64,000 bases of DNA from UBA6522 sp965237785 (GCA_965237785.1 OZ250159.1:1116001-1180000); one strand, 5' to 3'; shown: positions 17,036-25,609, counted from the first letter of the stretch. A program made the numbers and translations. The notes: generated from the sequence alone by a model not told the origin.

Positions 17036-17563
17036 GTGGCAGTGCTCATCGAAGGGCTTTCTGTGGTGATTCGCATCGATGCGATAAAGGCCAGGTATCC
17101 CGGTGGGTGGGAGGCGTTTGCCGCGAACGCGCCCAAGGCCAATTGTTGCTGGAACGGGGAACTCGCCCGCGTGGGCTTCATGGCGCCATGGGACACGAAG
17201 GCTTTTGTCCAGTCCCTCGAGAGCCTTGGATTGATCCACCTGGTCGACGGGATGGCGCGCGACATGGTGGTGGTGGATCAGTTTTAGGGTCCGGCGACGC
17301 CGTGCGACTGGGTTGAAGGCGGGCACGTGGACCTGGAAGACGACCCAGAGCGCCGGGTGCTGGCTGTCCGTCTCAAGGGCAGCAGGCAGCAACTGGTGTA
17401 CACGCCCGATGAGTGGACGTTCGAAAGGTCCCTGTCGCGCTCGTTCGGCTTCGCGCCCGAGGAACACGTGGACAGGAGCCTGACGTTCGTGCGTCACGAG
17501 AACGGTCTGGACGTCTACCTGAACGCGGTCACGAGCACCGAGGTCTGCGTTGGGGGCTTATAG
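17036..17563 (+). pseudogene. hypothetical protein interrupted by an in-frame amber codon
   Basis: A GTG-initiated frame of 83 codons (VLIEGLSVVIRIDAIKARYP ... MVVVDQF) ends at TAG 17285-17287. The same frame then continues for 91 more codons of clearly protein-like sequence (VEGGHVDLEDDPERRVLAVR ... DRSLTFVRHENGLDVYLN) to TAG 17563. Removing the one stop gives a coherent 175-residue soluble protein, so a single nonsense mutation is the simplest view; readthrough is possible but unsupported. Family not identified. Confidence 0.65.
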
Positions 17564-17580
17564 CGGATAATGACCAAACA

Positions 17581-17850
17581 TCAGTCCGAATCGTCCGCCG
17601 ACGCCTTTATCAACGGCGCGGGGTCGTAATGTTCCGCCAGCTTGCGGGCTAGCGCAACGATCAGAGCCCTTGCCGCGTCGTCGTCTCGAATCACGGAGAA
17701 CACCGCCCAATTCAGGATGAGTATCCAGCCCGTCTCACGACTGGTGGCGATCAGTCGGTTGAGATCGTCCTCGTCGAGCCTTTCATCAGCTCTTTCTTCT
17801 TCAGGTTTTTCCACTGTTTGCGTTTTTTGGGGGTGTGCCAAGGACGGCAC
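17581..17850 (-). CDS. small hypothetical protein
   Basis: An 89-residue acidic protein. The first 30 residues are charged and low complexity (KPEEERADERLDEDDLNRLI); the rest is a predicted helical region (GWILILNWAVFSVIRDDDAA). Convergent with the interrupted gene at 17036-17563, 17 bases apart. No recognised family and no strong ribosome-binding site; it could be chance, but composition looks protein-like. Confidence 0.4.
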   Translation of the reverse strand: MPSLAHPQKTQTVEKPEEERADERLDEDDLNRLIATSRETGWILILNWAVFSVIRDDDAARALIVALARKLAEHYDPAPLIKASADDSD

Positions 17851-17982
17851 GCGCGATGTTCTCCGGTGTGTCTGGGATGGGTTCCGCCATCCGTTTCTCG
17901 ATGGGGGCCGCCTCTGTGTTTCGGCTGACTCATGCCCGTACTCTACCCATGTCGAGTGAATCAGTCTGACTCGATTCTATGA

Positions 17983-18007
17983 CCCGCCGCTGCTACGGCG
18001 GGTTTTT
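17983..18007 (+). terminator. intrinsic terminator for rightward transcription
   Basis: A perfect 7-bp GC stem CCCGCCG/CGGCGGG with a 6-base loop is followed by TTTTT. It would stop rightward transcripts coming from the cargo genes at 13-17.6 kb, and lies just past the start of the minus-strand gene at 17850. Confidence 0.8.
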
Positions 18008-18234
18008 CATTTCAAATTACGATAAGTCGGGCTTGGGATCACCCCATCGTCAACGGCGGTCTGGCGGTCAACCTGCCTGTCCTCTTCCTGAGTCTCCAGC
18101 ACGTCGGCAATCCGCTTCAGGCTGATGGCGATGGAAGCCAGGCATTCGTCACGGGATGGAAAACGGTTGTTCCGACGGCGAAATTCCTCTCCCGCCGCAT
18201 CAATGTCTTCAAACAGCTTCGCGTTTCGTGCCAT
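18007..18234 (-). CDS. small hypothetical protein
   Basis: A 75-residue protein starting MARNAKLFEDIDAAGEEFRR with an amphipathic middle (ECLASIAISLKRIADVLETQ) that may form a short coiled coil. AGGGA precedes the ATG by about 9 bases. Its start touches the IS1595 transposase remnant, so it may be unrelated older DNA or a passenger. No family recognised. Confidence 0.5.
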   Translation of the reverse strand: MARNAKLFEDIDAAGEEFRRRNNRFPSRDECLASIAISLKRIADVLETQEEDRQVDRQTAVDDGVIPSPTYRNLK

Positions 18235-18485
18235 AGGTCGGTCCCTGTCAAATCCTCATACTTCAATCGCTTGTGTTACATCCTCGGCACCATGTCGCCC
18301 ATCTGTTCGATGGTATCCAGATCGCGGGCGTTGTGACCGCCCGCGAACTCGCGCACATACCGATGGAGGTGTTTCTCGCTCATCGTGTGGTACGTACCCT
18401 TGTGACCCCGCTTCAGGAGTTACCAGAACGATTCTATCCCATTCGTGTGAGCCATCCCAATGACGTACTCGCAGGCTGAGCGTGC
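18235..18485 (-). pseudogene. IS1595-family (ISXO2-like) transposase, C-terminal remnant
   Basis: On the minus strand, about 80 codons match the C-terminus of IS1595/ISXO2-type DDE transposases: CEYVIGMAHTNGIESFW, then LLKRGHKGTYHTMSEKHLHR, YVREFAGGHNARDLDT and KRLKYEDLTG. The HTNGIESFW segment holds the catalytic-site Asn-Glu region of the family. Two in-frame TAA codons (18422-18420 and 18278-18276) break it, and the N-terminal 200 residues are missing, so it is dead. No terminal inverted repeats were evident. Confidence 0.85.
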
Positions 18486-18583
18486 TAGCGCTATCTGATG
18501 GCGCGATGCTCACGTTGTTTGATGGATTTTGGGTGGCGTCCTTGGCGACGGGCGGCGAAATGTCGGATGAACGTCGCCGTAAC

Positions 18584-18962
18584 TCATCTGATAATGCGTG
18601 GATTGACGTTCAGCCGTTCCAAGTACTCGTCGAACTCAGACCGATCTCGAGCCTCCAAGCACCGTTCCAGCATCGGCGCGTCGTCAGGACCCACCTCAAA
18701 GCCGACGCCCTCAAGCGGCTCTCCGAACACCTCCAGCCATCGTTCTTGAATGGGCCGCAAGGCGGAAAAATCGGTAATTGAATCGTCTCCAGCAGGTCCA
18801 TGACTTCGCGATACAAGTCGGGAAAAAGCCGCTCGACCATTTGGGCGGCGATCTCGCTCTCGCCCGATATGCCGACCACATTAGCAAACATTCCGTCTCT
18901 CGGCTGCCCGGAGTCTTGTAGTACGCCTTGGAGTGTCCAACCGAACCATGGGTGCGGCTCAT
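18584..18962 (-). pseudogene. frameshifted gene of unknown function
   Basis: Three overlapping minus-strand frames read as one protein if two indels are corrected: MSRTHGSVGHSKAYYKTPGS (from ATG 18962), then MFANVVGISGESEIAAQMVE and RLFPDLYREVMDLLETIQ, then LRPIQERWLEVFGEPLEG to a TGA at 18584. The second break lies at a five-T run near 18765, where a sixth T would restore the frame. The sequence loosely recalls C-terminal parts of phage or conjugative-element polyvalent proteins, but I cannot name it. It lies just downstream of the relaxase gene on the same strand. Confidence 0.5.
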
Positions 18963-19205
18963 GGTGGCGCCATCGGCCAGATCGGACAGCAGGAACCCGT
19001 ATTGGCTCCGGGCGCGGGGCGGGGGCGCGGACAGTGCCGTCGACGGGGAGTTGCCCTGACGAACGATGCTCAAGGCCGCTGTAGGGCGATATTGCGAGAC
19101 CGCAAGGCTGCGATAGGAGTCATTTTCAGCCGATTTCGGCGATTTAGGGGAATGGCGGGGCATCCCGGCGTCGACCTTCGGATTCCCTTGTCCGGCCCCG
19201 GATCC

Positions 19206-22200
19206 TCACATTTCCATGTCGAGATCCATGTCCATCTCGACCGGCTCGTTGGCCCGGTCGTTCTCGGCAACGGGCGCGGGCGACTTCGGGGCGGGGTCCG
19301 GGCTGGCCTTGCCCGCACTGGCCTCGCGTACCGTCCCGGGCTCGGCCTGTTTGACAGTTTCAAGCTCCGCGCCCCACTCGGCGACTTGGCGGTCCGGCTT
19401 GCGCTCAAGCTGCGCGCCGCGGCCCGGCGAGGGTTCGATCTCCTCCCGGGCGTAGCGCCCGGCGGCCTGCGCCACCTTCGCCGGGTCCTTGGCGTCCCCC
19501 GCGTCCCTGAAAATGGCCTTCACCGCGGCGGTGTCCGCCGCCGCGTCCAGCGCCGATATTCTCTCGCCGCTGGCGCGCTCAAGGTGATCGGAGAGCTTTC
19601 GCCCGTCGTCGGTGATCAGCTCCGCCCGGAATCGCGCCCGGCTGATGGCCACATAAAGGGCCTTCTGGTTGACCAGCGCCCGGTTCCCCGACTCCATCGC
19701 CGCGATGATCGTGTCCACGGTGCGGCCCTGGAAGGAATGGATCGTGGTGGCCCAGGCATGGTCAAGGAACCGCAAGCTCGGGTGTCCTTCCCCCAGCGTG
19801 ATGGTTGGCCCGTCCTCGAGTTCGAATCGCACCTCGTCTTCCTCGATCCCCGCGACGCGGGCCATCTGACCGTTGACCAGTCCCGCGTCCCGGTCGTTCC
19901 GGGTGAACCGCACCCGGTCGCCGGCACGCAGGTCCAGGCGGCCTGAGCGGTACGAGTCCACGCCGCCCTTCTTGCCCGCGATCTCCCAGGGCCGCCACCG
20001 CACCTTGGCGCCTTTCGAACCCTCAAGAATCACTGCGTGACGGTCCCGGTCGATTCCAGCGACGGTTCTCTCGTCGCCTTTCTCGACCCCCAGCCGCTTG
20101 TACTTGCGGTTGAAGATCACCGTGTCGCCTTCCGCGTAGCTCGAATGCAGCCCAGCCTCCGCGCAAGTGAGGCCGCGGGAAAGGAGTTTCGTACCCGTGC
20201 GCGCCGGGCCGTGGATTTCGCCTTCGGCGGCAAGTTCGTTTCGGATGATACGATTGATCGAGTCGCGCAGCGCCCGGGTGGGCGCGATGACACCGGTATT
20301 GTCCCTATCTGAGTGAGACAGCGCCAGCCACCGCTGCGCGGCTTCGTCCGCGAGTTTTTCAGACGCGATTTCCGTGACGTTGTCCCCGAGCTTCTTGAAC
20401 GCCGCCTTGATTTCCCCCTCAAGCGTGGACTTCACCGCGGACTTCAGTCTTGAATCTTTCTGCCTGAGTATTTCGTCCAGCACGGCGGTCTGCATCCCCG
20501 CCTTCATCAACTGCCCGAAGGGCCTGCCGGCATCCACCCCGTCAAGCTGCTTCTCGTCCCCGACCAGCACCACCCTTGGCAACCGCATGGCCGTGGCGGC
20601 CTTGAGCAGGCCCCTCATTTGTTCGGTTGAGGCCAGCGACGCCTCGTCCACCACCACCACGGTCTTACTCACCTTGCGCCGCAGCCCCTTCAGTCCCTTT
20701 GCGGAAACTCGCCCCTCGATCAGTCCGGTGTTTCGGGCTAGGAAGCGCTGCAGGGTTTCGGTCGGGATACCGGCTTCCTCCCGCAGCGTTTTGGCAGCAG
20801 ATGCAGACGGGGCCAGCCCCTTCAGCCTGTAACCCTTGCGTTGGGAGAGATCCCGGAAGCGTTTCAGCATCGTGGTCTTTCCGGTGCCGGCGTAACCTTG
20901 GATGCCGATCACCCGATCCCTGCCGGAAAGCACCGACTTGACCGCCTCCTTCTGGCCGCGGTTCAATCGCCCCTTGCGAAGGCTGCTCTCGGCGACCCAG
21001 TTCCTCATCATCCTCGGACCCTTGCCCCGGCCCGCGCGCATCAGGGATATTGTCTCCGATTCCCTGGCAAGTGCTCTATCGGTCGTCCAGCCGCTGGCGC
21101 GGTGCATACCGTTGGCACGGTGCAAACCGCCCTTCCGTTCAAGGTCCAGAATGGCTTTCTCGGCCGATTCCACCGTGACGGCGCCGGGCTCTTTCCCCAG
21201 CACCGCCGTCAGCAGCGCCGCATGAGTGAACACCGACTGGCGCTCGCTCAGGTGCTTCACGGCCCATTGGGCGGCCTGTGTGGCCGAGTAGTCCGGATTG
21301 GCGAAGAGATCCTGCTGAGAGAGGGCGTCGCCTGTCTTCGCCACTGATCGGCGGGTCCGGGAAACCACCGCCTTGGCCGAAAAATCCAGTTCGCTCGCCT
21401 GCCGCGACCACTGCCGGCGCAGGGCGGACTTGTCCACGTCACGTTTGTGCGCGCGCGTCACCAGCGCGGCGCGGTCGGCCAGTCGGGCGTTGTCTCCGGG
21501 AGCACCCATGCCGCGCGCCTTCATCGCCGCCTCGATCTCGGCCCGTCTCGTGGAGAACGCCTTGATGACCTCGCGCGAGACCCCCTCGATCTCGAACCGC
21601 CCGTCCGCGTGGGTTTTCTCGATCCCGTACCCGAGCCCTTCAAGCCCCCGCGCCAGTTCCGAGCGGTAGATCGCCCCGATGGCGATCACGCCCCGGTACA
21701 CCCGGTCGTTGATCATCGTTCTCCACTTGGAATCGTTTCCCTGAACCATGTTGACGATCACCGCATGGGTGTGAAGCTGCGGGTCCAGATTCCGGGACGT
21801 GTCATGCCTAAAGGTGGCCGCCACCATCTTCTGGTTGCCCTTGCGCACCATCGTCCGGGTGACGGGATCCATGACGCGGGTCTCGACGGCGCGGTGCTCG
21901 ATCCAGTCGAGCGTGCGCTTCACGGCGCGCGCGTGGGCCTTGACGATCCGGCGGTCCCCGCCCACCAGCGCGGCCAGAGAAACCGACTTCGGCGCGGACA
22001 GCGTGACGTCGATGCCCGGGCGGTGACGGATCGTGCCGTCGCGCTCCCGTTTCCCCAGCCTTCGCCCGTCCGGAACATGGCCTTCCAGCACCATCTGAAA
22101 CGCTTCTGGCTCCACCGGTCCGGAGAGACCCATCGCTTCGGCGCCCTTGCCGCGCCAAGCGCTGGCCTCGCGGTGCAGGGCGTCGTCCTTGGCATAGTAG

Positions 22201-22274
22201 CCGTCTTTCTCGTAATAGCTGACGCCCTGGGCGGCGGAAGCGACTGTGCCGATGGAAGCTACCACGGATTGCAC
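19206..22274 (-). CDS. MobF-family conjugative relaxase-helicase (TrwC/TraI type)
   Basis: A 1022-residue bifunctional relaxase. The N-terminal relaxase domain shows the tyrosine pairs at 20/21 and 26/27 (GVSYYEKDGYYAKD) and the metal-binding three-histidine motif HDTSRNLDPQLHTH (His157, 168, 170). The helicase part has Walker A GYAGTGKTT near residue 460, Walker B VVVVDEAS near 541, and the C-terminal UvrD-like TIHSFQGRTVDTII with ALYVAISRAR. A proline- and alanine-rich acidic tail ends it. All signature residues are intact. GTG start at 22274; GTG at 22265 is an alternative. It would nick oriT and unwind the transferred strand, but no coupling protein or type IV secretion genes are present here, so at most it is mobilizable in trans. 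Confidence 0.92.
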   Translation of the reverse strand: MQSVVASIGTVASAAQGVSYYEKDGYYAKDDALHREASAWRGKGAEAMGLSGPVEPEAFQMVLEGHVPDGRRLGKRERDGTIRHRPGIDVTLSAPKSVSLAALVGGDRRIVKAHARAVKRTLDWIEHRAVETRVMDPVTRTMVRKGNQKMVAATFRHDTSRNLDPQLHTHAVIVNMVQGNDSKWRTMINDRVYRGVIAIGAIYRSELARGLEGLGYGIEKTHADGRFEIEGVSREVIKAFSTRRAEIEAAMKARGMGAPGDNARLADRAALVTRAHKRDVDKSALRRQWSRQASELDFSAKAVVSRTRRSVAKTGDALSQQDLFANPDYSATQAAQWAVKHLSERQSVFTHAALLTAVLGKEPGAVTVESAEKAILDLERKGGLHRANGMHRASGWTTDRALARESETISLMRAGRGKGPRMMRNWVAESSLRKGRLNRGQKEAVKSVLSGRDRVIGIQGYAGTGKTTMLKRFRDLSQRKGYRLKGLAPSASAAKTLREEAGIPTETLQRFLARNTGLIEGRVSAKGLKGLRRKVSKTVVVVDEASLASTEQMRGLLKAATAMRLPRVVLVGDEKQLDGVDAGRPFGQLMKAGMQTAVLDEILRQKDSRLKSAVKSTLEGEIKAAFKKLGDNVTEIASEKLADEAAQRWLALSHSDRDNTGVIAPTRALRDSINRIIRNELAAEGEIHGPARTGTKLLSRGLTCAEAGLHSSYAEGDTVIFNRKYKRLGVEKGDERTVAGIDRDRHAVILEGSKGAKVRWRPWEIAGKKGGVDSYRSGRLDLRAGDRVRFTRNDRDAGLVNGQMARVAGIEEDEVRFELEDGPTITLGEGHPSLRFLDHAWATTIHSFQGRTVDTIIAAMESGNRALVNQKALYVAISRARFRAELITDDGRKLSDHLERASGERISALDAAADTAAVKAIFRDAGDAKDPAKVAQAAGRYAREEIEPSPGRGAQLERKPDRQVAEWGAELETVKQAEPGTVREASAGKASPDPAPKSPAPVAENDRANEPVEMDMDLDMEM

Positions 22275-22385
22275 TCTGCAAAGGGGCCGCCCGCGGCCAC
22301 GCCGCCGTACCGGTCACCGGGATTGCTGCCCGCAGACGTATTGCCGCCCGCAATGGCCACTGCCGGGGTTCAATCCCGGTCCGTA

Positions 22386-22568
22386 ATGACGGACAATCCC
22401 GCCCCGATGAATGCCGGGCAGGACTTCCTCATCGGACTGGCGGGCTTGTGCCTTTGCGTATGGGCGCTGCTCGGCACGAACCGCTTCATGGTGCGCGGAA
22501 TGCGCGCGGCGTGCGCAGGCTTGGGCGCGATCTTGCTCGTCACCGGGTTCATGTTCATGTACCGGTGA
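22386..22568 (+). CDS. small two-helix membrane protein, 60 residues
   Basis: The ATG at 22386 opens MTDNPAPMNAGQDFLIGLAG, then two predicted membrane helices (FLIGLAGLCLCVWALLG and ACAGLGAILLVTGFMFMY) joined by a basic loop MVRGMR. It is divergent from the relaxase gene, with about 110 bases between them that include a CCGGG/CCCGG hairpin. Gene call by composition; no family recognised. Confidence 0.5.
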   Translation: MTDNPAPMNAGQDFLIGLAGLCLCVWALLGTNRFMVRGMRAACAGLGAILLVTGFMFMYR

Positions 22569-22776
22569 GGGCGGTAAAATCCGTTCGCAATCGCCTTTCA
22601 TGGCCCGAACGTAGCACCGCCGGAAACGGGTCCGCAACGGCTTTCAGGAGGCCGCTTGCGCCGTGTTGACTCCTTGTTGACCCGGCGTGTAGGACTGTGA
22701 GCAGAGCCTCGATTGCCCTGATAAAAATCCTTTTATTTACGGTATGTTACGAGCGTTCTCGCGCCGCGGCGGCGAT

Positions 22777-23133
22777 TTATTGGTCAGGATCGAGAAGCAC
22801 GCTCGCAAGGGCTGGCCCTTTCCCCATGCTCGGCTCAACGCCGCTTACGCCTCGGCGCCGGCCAGGGCGTCGTCCAGCTCGCTCGCGCGCCGCGGGCGCC
22901 AGCCCGTCTTCTGGGAACGCATCGGCCAGATACGCGCAAATCGCCGCCGTCTCCGTTACCGCTACGCTCCGGTGGCGAAGCGCCGGCACCTTGCCCATGG
23001 GATTGATCGCGCGATACCGCGCCGACTTCATCTCCGACGTGTTTCCATCGCGGCCTTCACTAACCTTCCTCGTCTCCTGTTTCAACATGACGTATCGGGT
23101 CCATCGAGTCGTGCAACAGTCGGAGAACGTCAA
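22777..23133 (-). pseudogene. glutathione S-transferase N-terminal fragment
   Basis: The stretch YRAINPMGKVPALRHRSVAV followed by TETAAICAYLADAFPEDGLA is the second half of the thioredoxin-like domain of bacterial glutathione S-transferases, with the cis-proline (KVPAL) and the ExxAI glutathione contact. The true N-terminus and the whole helical C-terminal domain are missing, and the last third of the frame is non-homologous. It overlaps the 3' end of the parE gene on the same strand, so it is a leftover. Confidence 0.7.
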
Positions 23134-23422
23134 TCACGGGCCGCTCTTCTTGTCTGTCGACCCGGTACAGCACGAGGTGTCGGCCTTTCCGGCCCCTGCG
23201 CGCCACATTCACAATCATCAAGCCTTCCGCAATTTCATCCCGTTTTCGCGATCCGGGAACGTCCGGTCCCGCTGCAAGCGATTCGATCGCCCGCGTCAAG
23301 GTCTCGGCATATTGGCGCGCCTGTGCCTCCCCGAACCGTTCCGACGTCCAACGAACAATGTTCTGGAAATCAACCTCGGCGGCGGTTGTCAGACGGATGC
23401 GCCAACCGCGACCGTCGGCCAT
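23060..23422 (-). CDS. parE: ParE-type toxin
   Basis: A 120-residue RelE/ParE-superfamily toxin: WRIRLTTAAEVDFQNIVRWT is the N-terminal strand-helix and LMIVNVARRGRKGRHLVLYR is the central sheet typical of the family. ParE members inhibit DNA gyrase. It overlaps the stop of parD by one base, the standard antitoxin-first order. The C-terminus (PIRHVETGDEEG) runs slightly longer than usual into the GST remnant. Likely active as no break is seen. Confidence 0.88.
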   Translation of the reverse strand: MADGRGWRIRLTTAAEVDFQNIVRWTSERFGEAQARQYAETLTRAIESLAAGPDVPGSRKRDEIAEGLMIVNVARRGRKGRHLVLYRVDRQEERPVIDVLRLLHDSMDPIRHVETGDEEG

Positions 23423-23724
23423 CAGGAGTTGTCGGTTTTGGGCGAACCGGGGCCGAGCGCCTCCGCGGTAAGCGCGGACAAGTCCTCGCGCAGCGCCTCC
23501 GCCGCGTCGAATGCACGATAGCGCCCCGCTGCGATATCGGCGATGCCGGCCTCCGCGGCCGTCCGCATGGCCTTCAGGCGGATATTCTCTTCCACATCCC
23601 GCCGCTCAACGAGCCTCAGACCCTCACGCATCACTTCACTGGCATTCTGATAACGGCCGGACGCGACCAGCCTTGCGACAAGGGACGCCTGATAATCCGA
23701 AAGGACAACATTACGCGTCGGCAT
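23422..23724 (-). CDS. parD: ParD-type antitoxin
   Basis: A 100-residue antitoxin. The ribbon-helix-helix DNA-binding start PTRNVVLSDYQASLVARLVA is followed by GRYQNASEVMREGLRLVERR, the ParD/CopG signature, then a flexible toxin-binding tail. The ATG at 23724 is chosen over one 33 bases upstream because a strong AAGGAG lies seven to eight bases before it. A perfect inverted repeat upstream is the likely autoregulatory operator. The pair stabilises the element that carries it. Confidence 0.9.
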   Translation of the reverse strand: MPTRNVVLSDYQASLVARLVASGRYQNASEVMREGLRLVERRDVEENIRLKAMRTAAEAGIADIAAGRYRAFDAAEALREDLSALTAEALGPGSPKTDNS

Positions 23725-23745
23725 GACAAATTCTCCTTGGCGGAA

Positions 23746-23772
23746 CCCTATTGGCATATTATGCCAATAGGG
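23746..23772 (-). promoter_or_regulatory. parDE promoter and palindromic operator
   Basis: A perfect inverted repeat CCCTATTGGCAT / ATGCCAATAGGG with a 3-base centre covers the minus-strand -10 box TAATAT (23756-23761). A TGACAA lies 17 bases upstream as the -35. Binding by the ParD ribbon-helix-helix would block RNA polymerase, the usual autoregulation of such modules. Confidence 0.75.
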
Positions 23773-23939
23773 CCAGGATTGTCATACTTCAGTAGCGTCG
23801 ATTCTGGAAATCGACGCCCTCGCGACGAACATCGGTGAGCGGGCTAGCGCCTGACACGCGGGTCTGCCATCCTTGTGCTTGCGTCCGGGTTCGATGGGCA
23901 CGATGAACCATCGCGCCCGCAGAAGGGCAGTGGTGCAAA

Positions 23940-24977
23940 ATGCGGGTCAAGGCTCTGCGTGCGATCATTCTGGCAGCGATTTGCGGCGGAGCCGCGGTCG
24001 CCGTGTGCATGATCGCGATGCTGGGCTGGCAAACGCTGGGCACGCCCATGAACGTCGCCGCGCCCGGGGAATGGCTCAACGTGGCGCCGGGGACATCGCT
24101 GACTCGCATCAGCAGCGAATTGTCCCGGCGGGGCATGCTCGACTCGTCGTGGGCGCTCAACGCGTACGCCCGTTATTCCGGAGACGCGACACGAATTCAC
24201 GCCGGGGAATACCTCATCGACCGGGGAACCACGCCCCGACAGTTGCTTGAGCAGTTGGTCAGCGGGCGCGTCCACCTGCACGACATGGCGATCATCGAGG
24301 GCTGGCGGTTCGAGGACGTGATCATCGCCCTGCGAAACCACCAGGCCGTGGATGCCAGCACATTGGATTCGGAGACCGTAATGGCGGAGTTGGGCAAGCC
24401 CGAACTTCATCCGGAAGGCCAGTTTTACCCCGATACCTACCGGTTTCCGAGGAACACCGCCGCCGGGGACATTCTCAGACAGGCCCATGACGCAATGGAA
24501 GATCGGCTCAACCGGGCCTGGGAGCAGTATCGCTCCACTACCGTGTTGACGTCACCGTACGATGTGCTGATATTGGCGTCGATCATCGAGAAGGAGACGG
24601 CCGTGAACGAAGAACGCCGTCGAATCTCGGGCGTATTTCACCGCCGAATGGAACGCGGCATGCGTCTGCAGACCGATCCCACCGTAATCTACGGCCTGGG
24701 AGCGGATTTCGATGGCAATCTACGCCGATCCGACCTGGCGCGCGACACGCCCTACAACACCTATACACGATCGGGATTCCCACCCACACCCATCGCGTTG
24801 CCGAGCCAGGAATCCCTGTTGGCGGCGGTGAATCCGGACTCCGGCGCGGAACTTTACTTTGTGGCAACCGGGCTGGGGGATGGAAGCCATCATTTCTCTA
24901 CTACCTTCGATGAACACCGGGCCGCCGTGGCCCGGTATCGGTCGGGGGCTGCGTATACCGAGAACGCCGCGCAGTGA
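23940..24977 (+). CDS. mltG: endolytic murein transglycosylase
   Basis: Membrane-anchored lytic transglycosylase, 345 residues, that cleaves nascent glycan strands and sets their length. One N-terminal helix (AIILAAICGGAAVAVCMIAML), a LysM-like subdomain, then the YceG catalytic domain with the key glutamate in LASIIEKETA; TDPTVIYGLG and NTYTRSGFPPTPI are further family signatures. Shares four bases with tmk as GTGA, opening the mltG-tmk-holB-pilZ operon. pabC, often just upstream, is missing where the island sits. Confidence 0.95.
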   Translation: MRVKALRAIILAAICGGAAVAVCMIAMLGWQTLGTPMNVAAPGEWLNVAPGTSLTRISSELSRRGMLDSSWALNAYARYSGDATRIHAGEYLIDRGTTPRQLLEQLVSGRVHLHDMAIIEGWRFEDVIIALRNHQAVDASTLDSETVMAELGKPELHPEGQFYPDTYRFPRNTAAGDILRQAHDAMEDRLNRAWEQYRSTTVLTSPYDVLILASIIEKETAVNEERRRISGVFHRRMERGMRLQTDPTVIYGLGADFDGNLRRSDLARDTPYNTYTRSGFPPTPIALPSQESLLAAVNPDSGAELYFVATGLGDGSHHFSTTFDEHRAAVARYRSGAAYTENAAQ

Positions 24978-25609
24978 GAGGCGCGTTCATCACCCTGGAA
25001 GGCACCGAGGGCGTCGGCAAATCCACCTGTATGGACTACGTGGTCGACACCCTTGCCGCGGCGGACATCCCGGTCGTGGTCACTAGAGAACCCGGTGGTA
25101 CGCCGTTGGGGGAACGTATCCGGGAGTGGATTCTGCAAGGGGATCACGCCACGTTGTCCGCGGAGACGGAAACGCTGCTGATGTTCGCCTCCCGGGCGTA
25201 CCATCTGGATGAAGTCATCCGCCCGGCGCTTATGGCCGGGAAGTGGGTGGTCTGCGATCGCTTCAGCGATGCAACCGCCGCCTACCAGGGCGGTGGTCAC
25301 GGCGCCAGCCCGTCCTGGATCGCGTCGCTACGTGGCGCGGTACACGGTAACCTGGAACCGGATCTGACACTTTTGCTCGATGCGCCCGTGGAAGTGGGAA
25401 TGGACCGAATTCGCGGGCGCGATCCGGACCATTTCGAGCGTGAGGACAAGGGTTTTTTCGCGCGCGTGCGCGAGACGTATCTTCACTTGGCGAAGACCAG
25501 CCCGGACCGCATCATCTTGGTGGATGCGACGCGAATTTTGCCCGAGGTCAGACGACAAATCGTCGCGCACGTGGAGGCGTTCGTACGCCGATTTCCTAAC
25601 GCATCATGA
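24974..25609 (+). CDS. tmk: thymidylate kinase
   Basis: Phosphorylates dTMP to dTDP; 211 residues. P-loop LEGTEGVGKST near residue 7, the DRx motif VCDRFSDATAAYQGGG, and a LID-region arginine-rich segment are present. GTG start overlapping the mltG stop; the stop overlaps the holB ATG. Normal length. Confidence 0.96.
   Translation: MRGAFITLEGTEGVGKSTCMDYVVDTLAAADIPVVVTREPGGTPLGERIREWILQGDHATLSAETETLLMFASRAYHLDEVIRPALMAGKWVVCDRFSDATAAYQGGGHGASPSWIASLRGAVHGNLEPDLTLLLDAPVEVGMDRIRGRDPDHFEREDKGFFARVRETYLHLAKTSPDRIILVDATRILPEVRRQIVAHVEAFVRRFPNAS

Larger units (their letters stand above)
9360..23772. mobile_element. decayed integrative/mobilizable genomic island
   Basis: The expected order fabF-(pabC)-mltG-tmk-holB is split here by 14.4 kb. 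The segment carries a tyrosine integrase at its left end, a MobF relaxase-helicase, an IS1595 remnant, a ParDE module at its right end, and several broken genes, long gene-free stretches and small hypothetical genes. I see no type IV secretion genes and no tRNA at either end, and I could not find convincing direct-repeat attachment sites. It could be one degraded element or several nested insertions. Boundaries are inferred from synteny. Confidence 0.7.

Noticed and set aside
16667..17497. 276-codon minus-strand frame over the amber-interrupted gene
   Set aside because: Peptide lacks motifs, while the plus strand reads as a coherent protein on both sides of the amber codon.
22350..22380. CCGGGGTTCAATCCCGG resembling a tRNA T arm, thought of as a tRNA fragment or attachment site
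   Set aside because: The T loop is one base off and no acceptor stem follows; a plain hairpin, maybe part of an oriT, is more likely.
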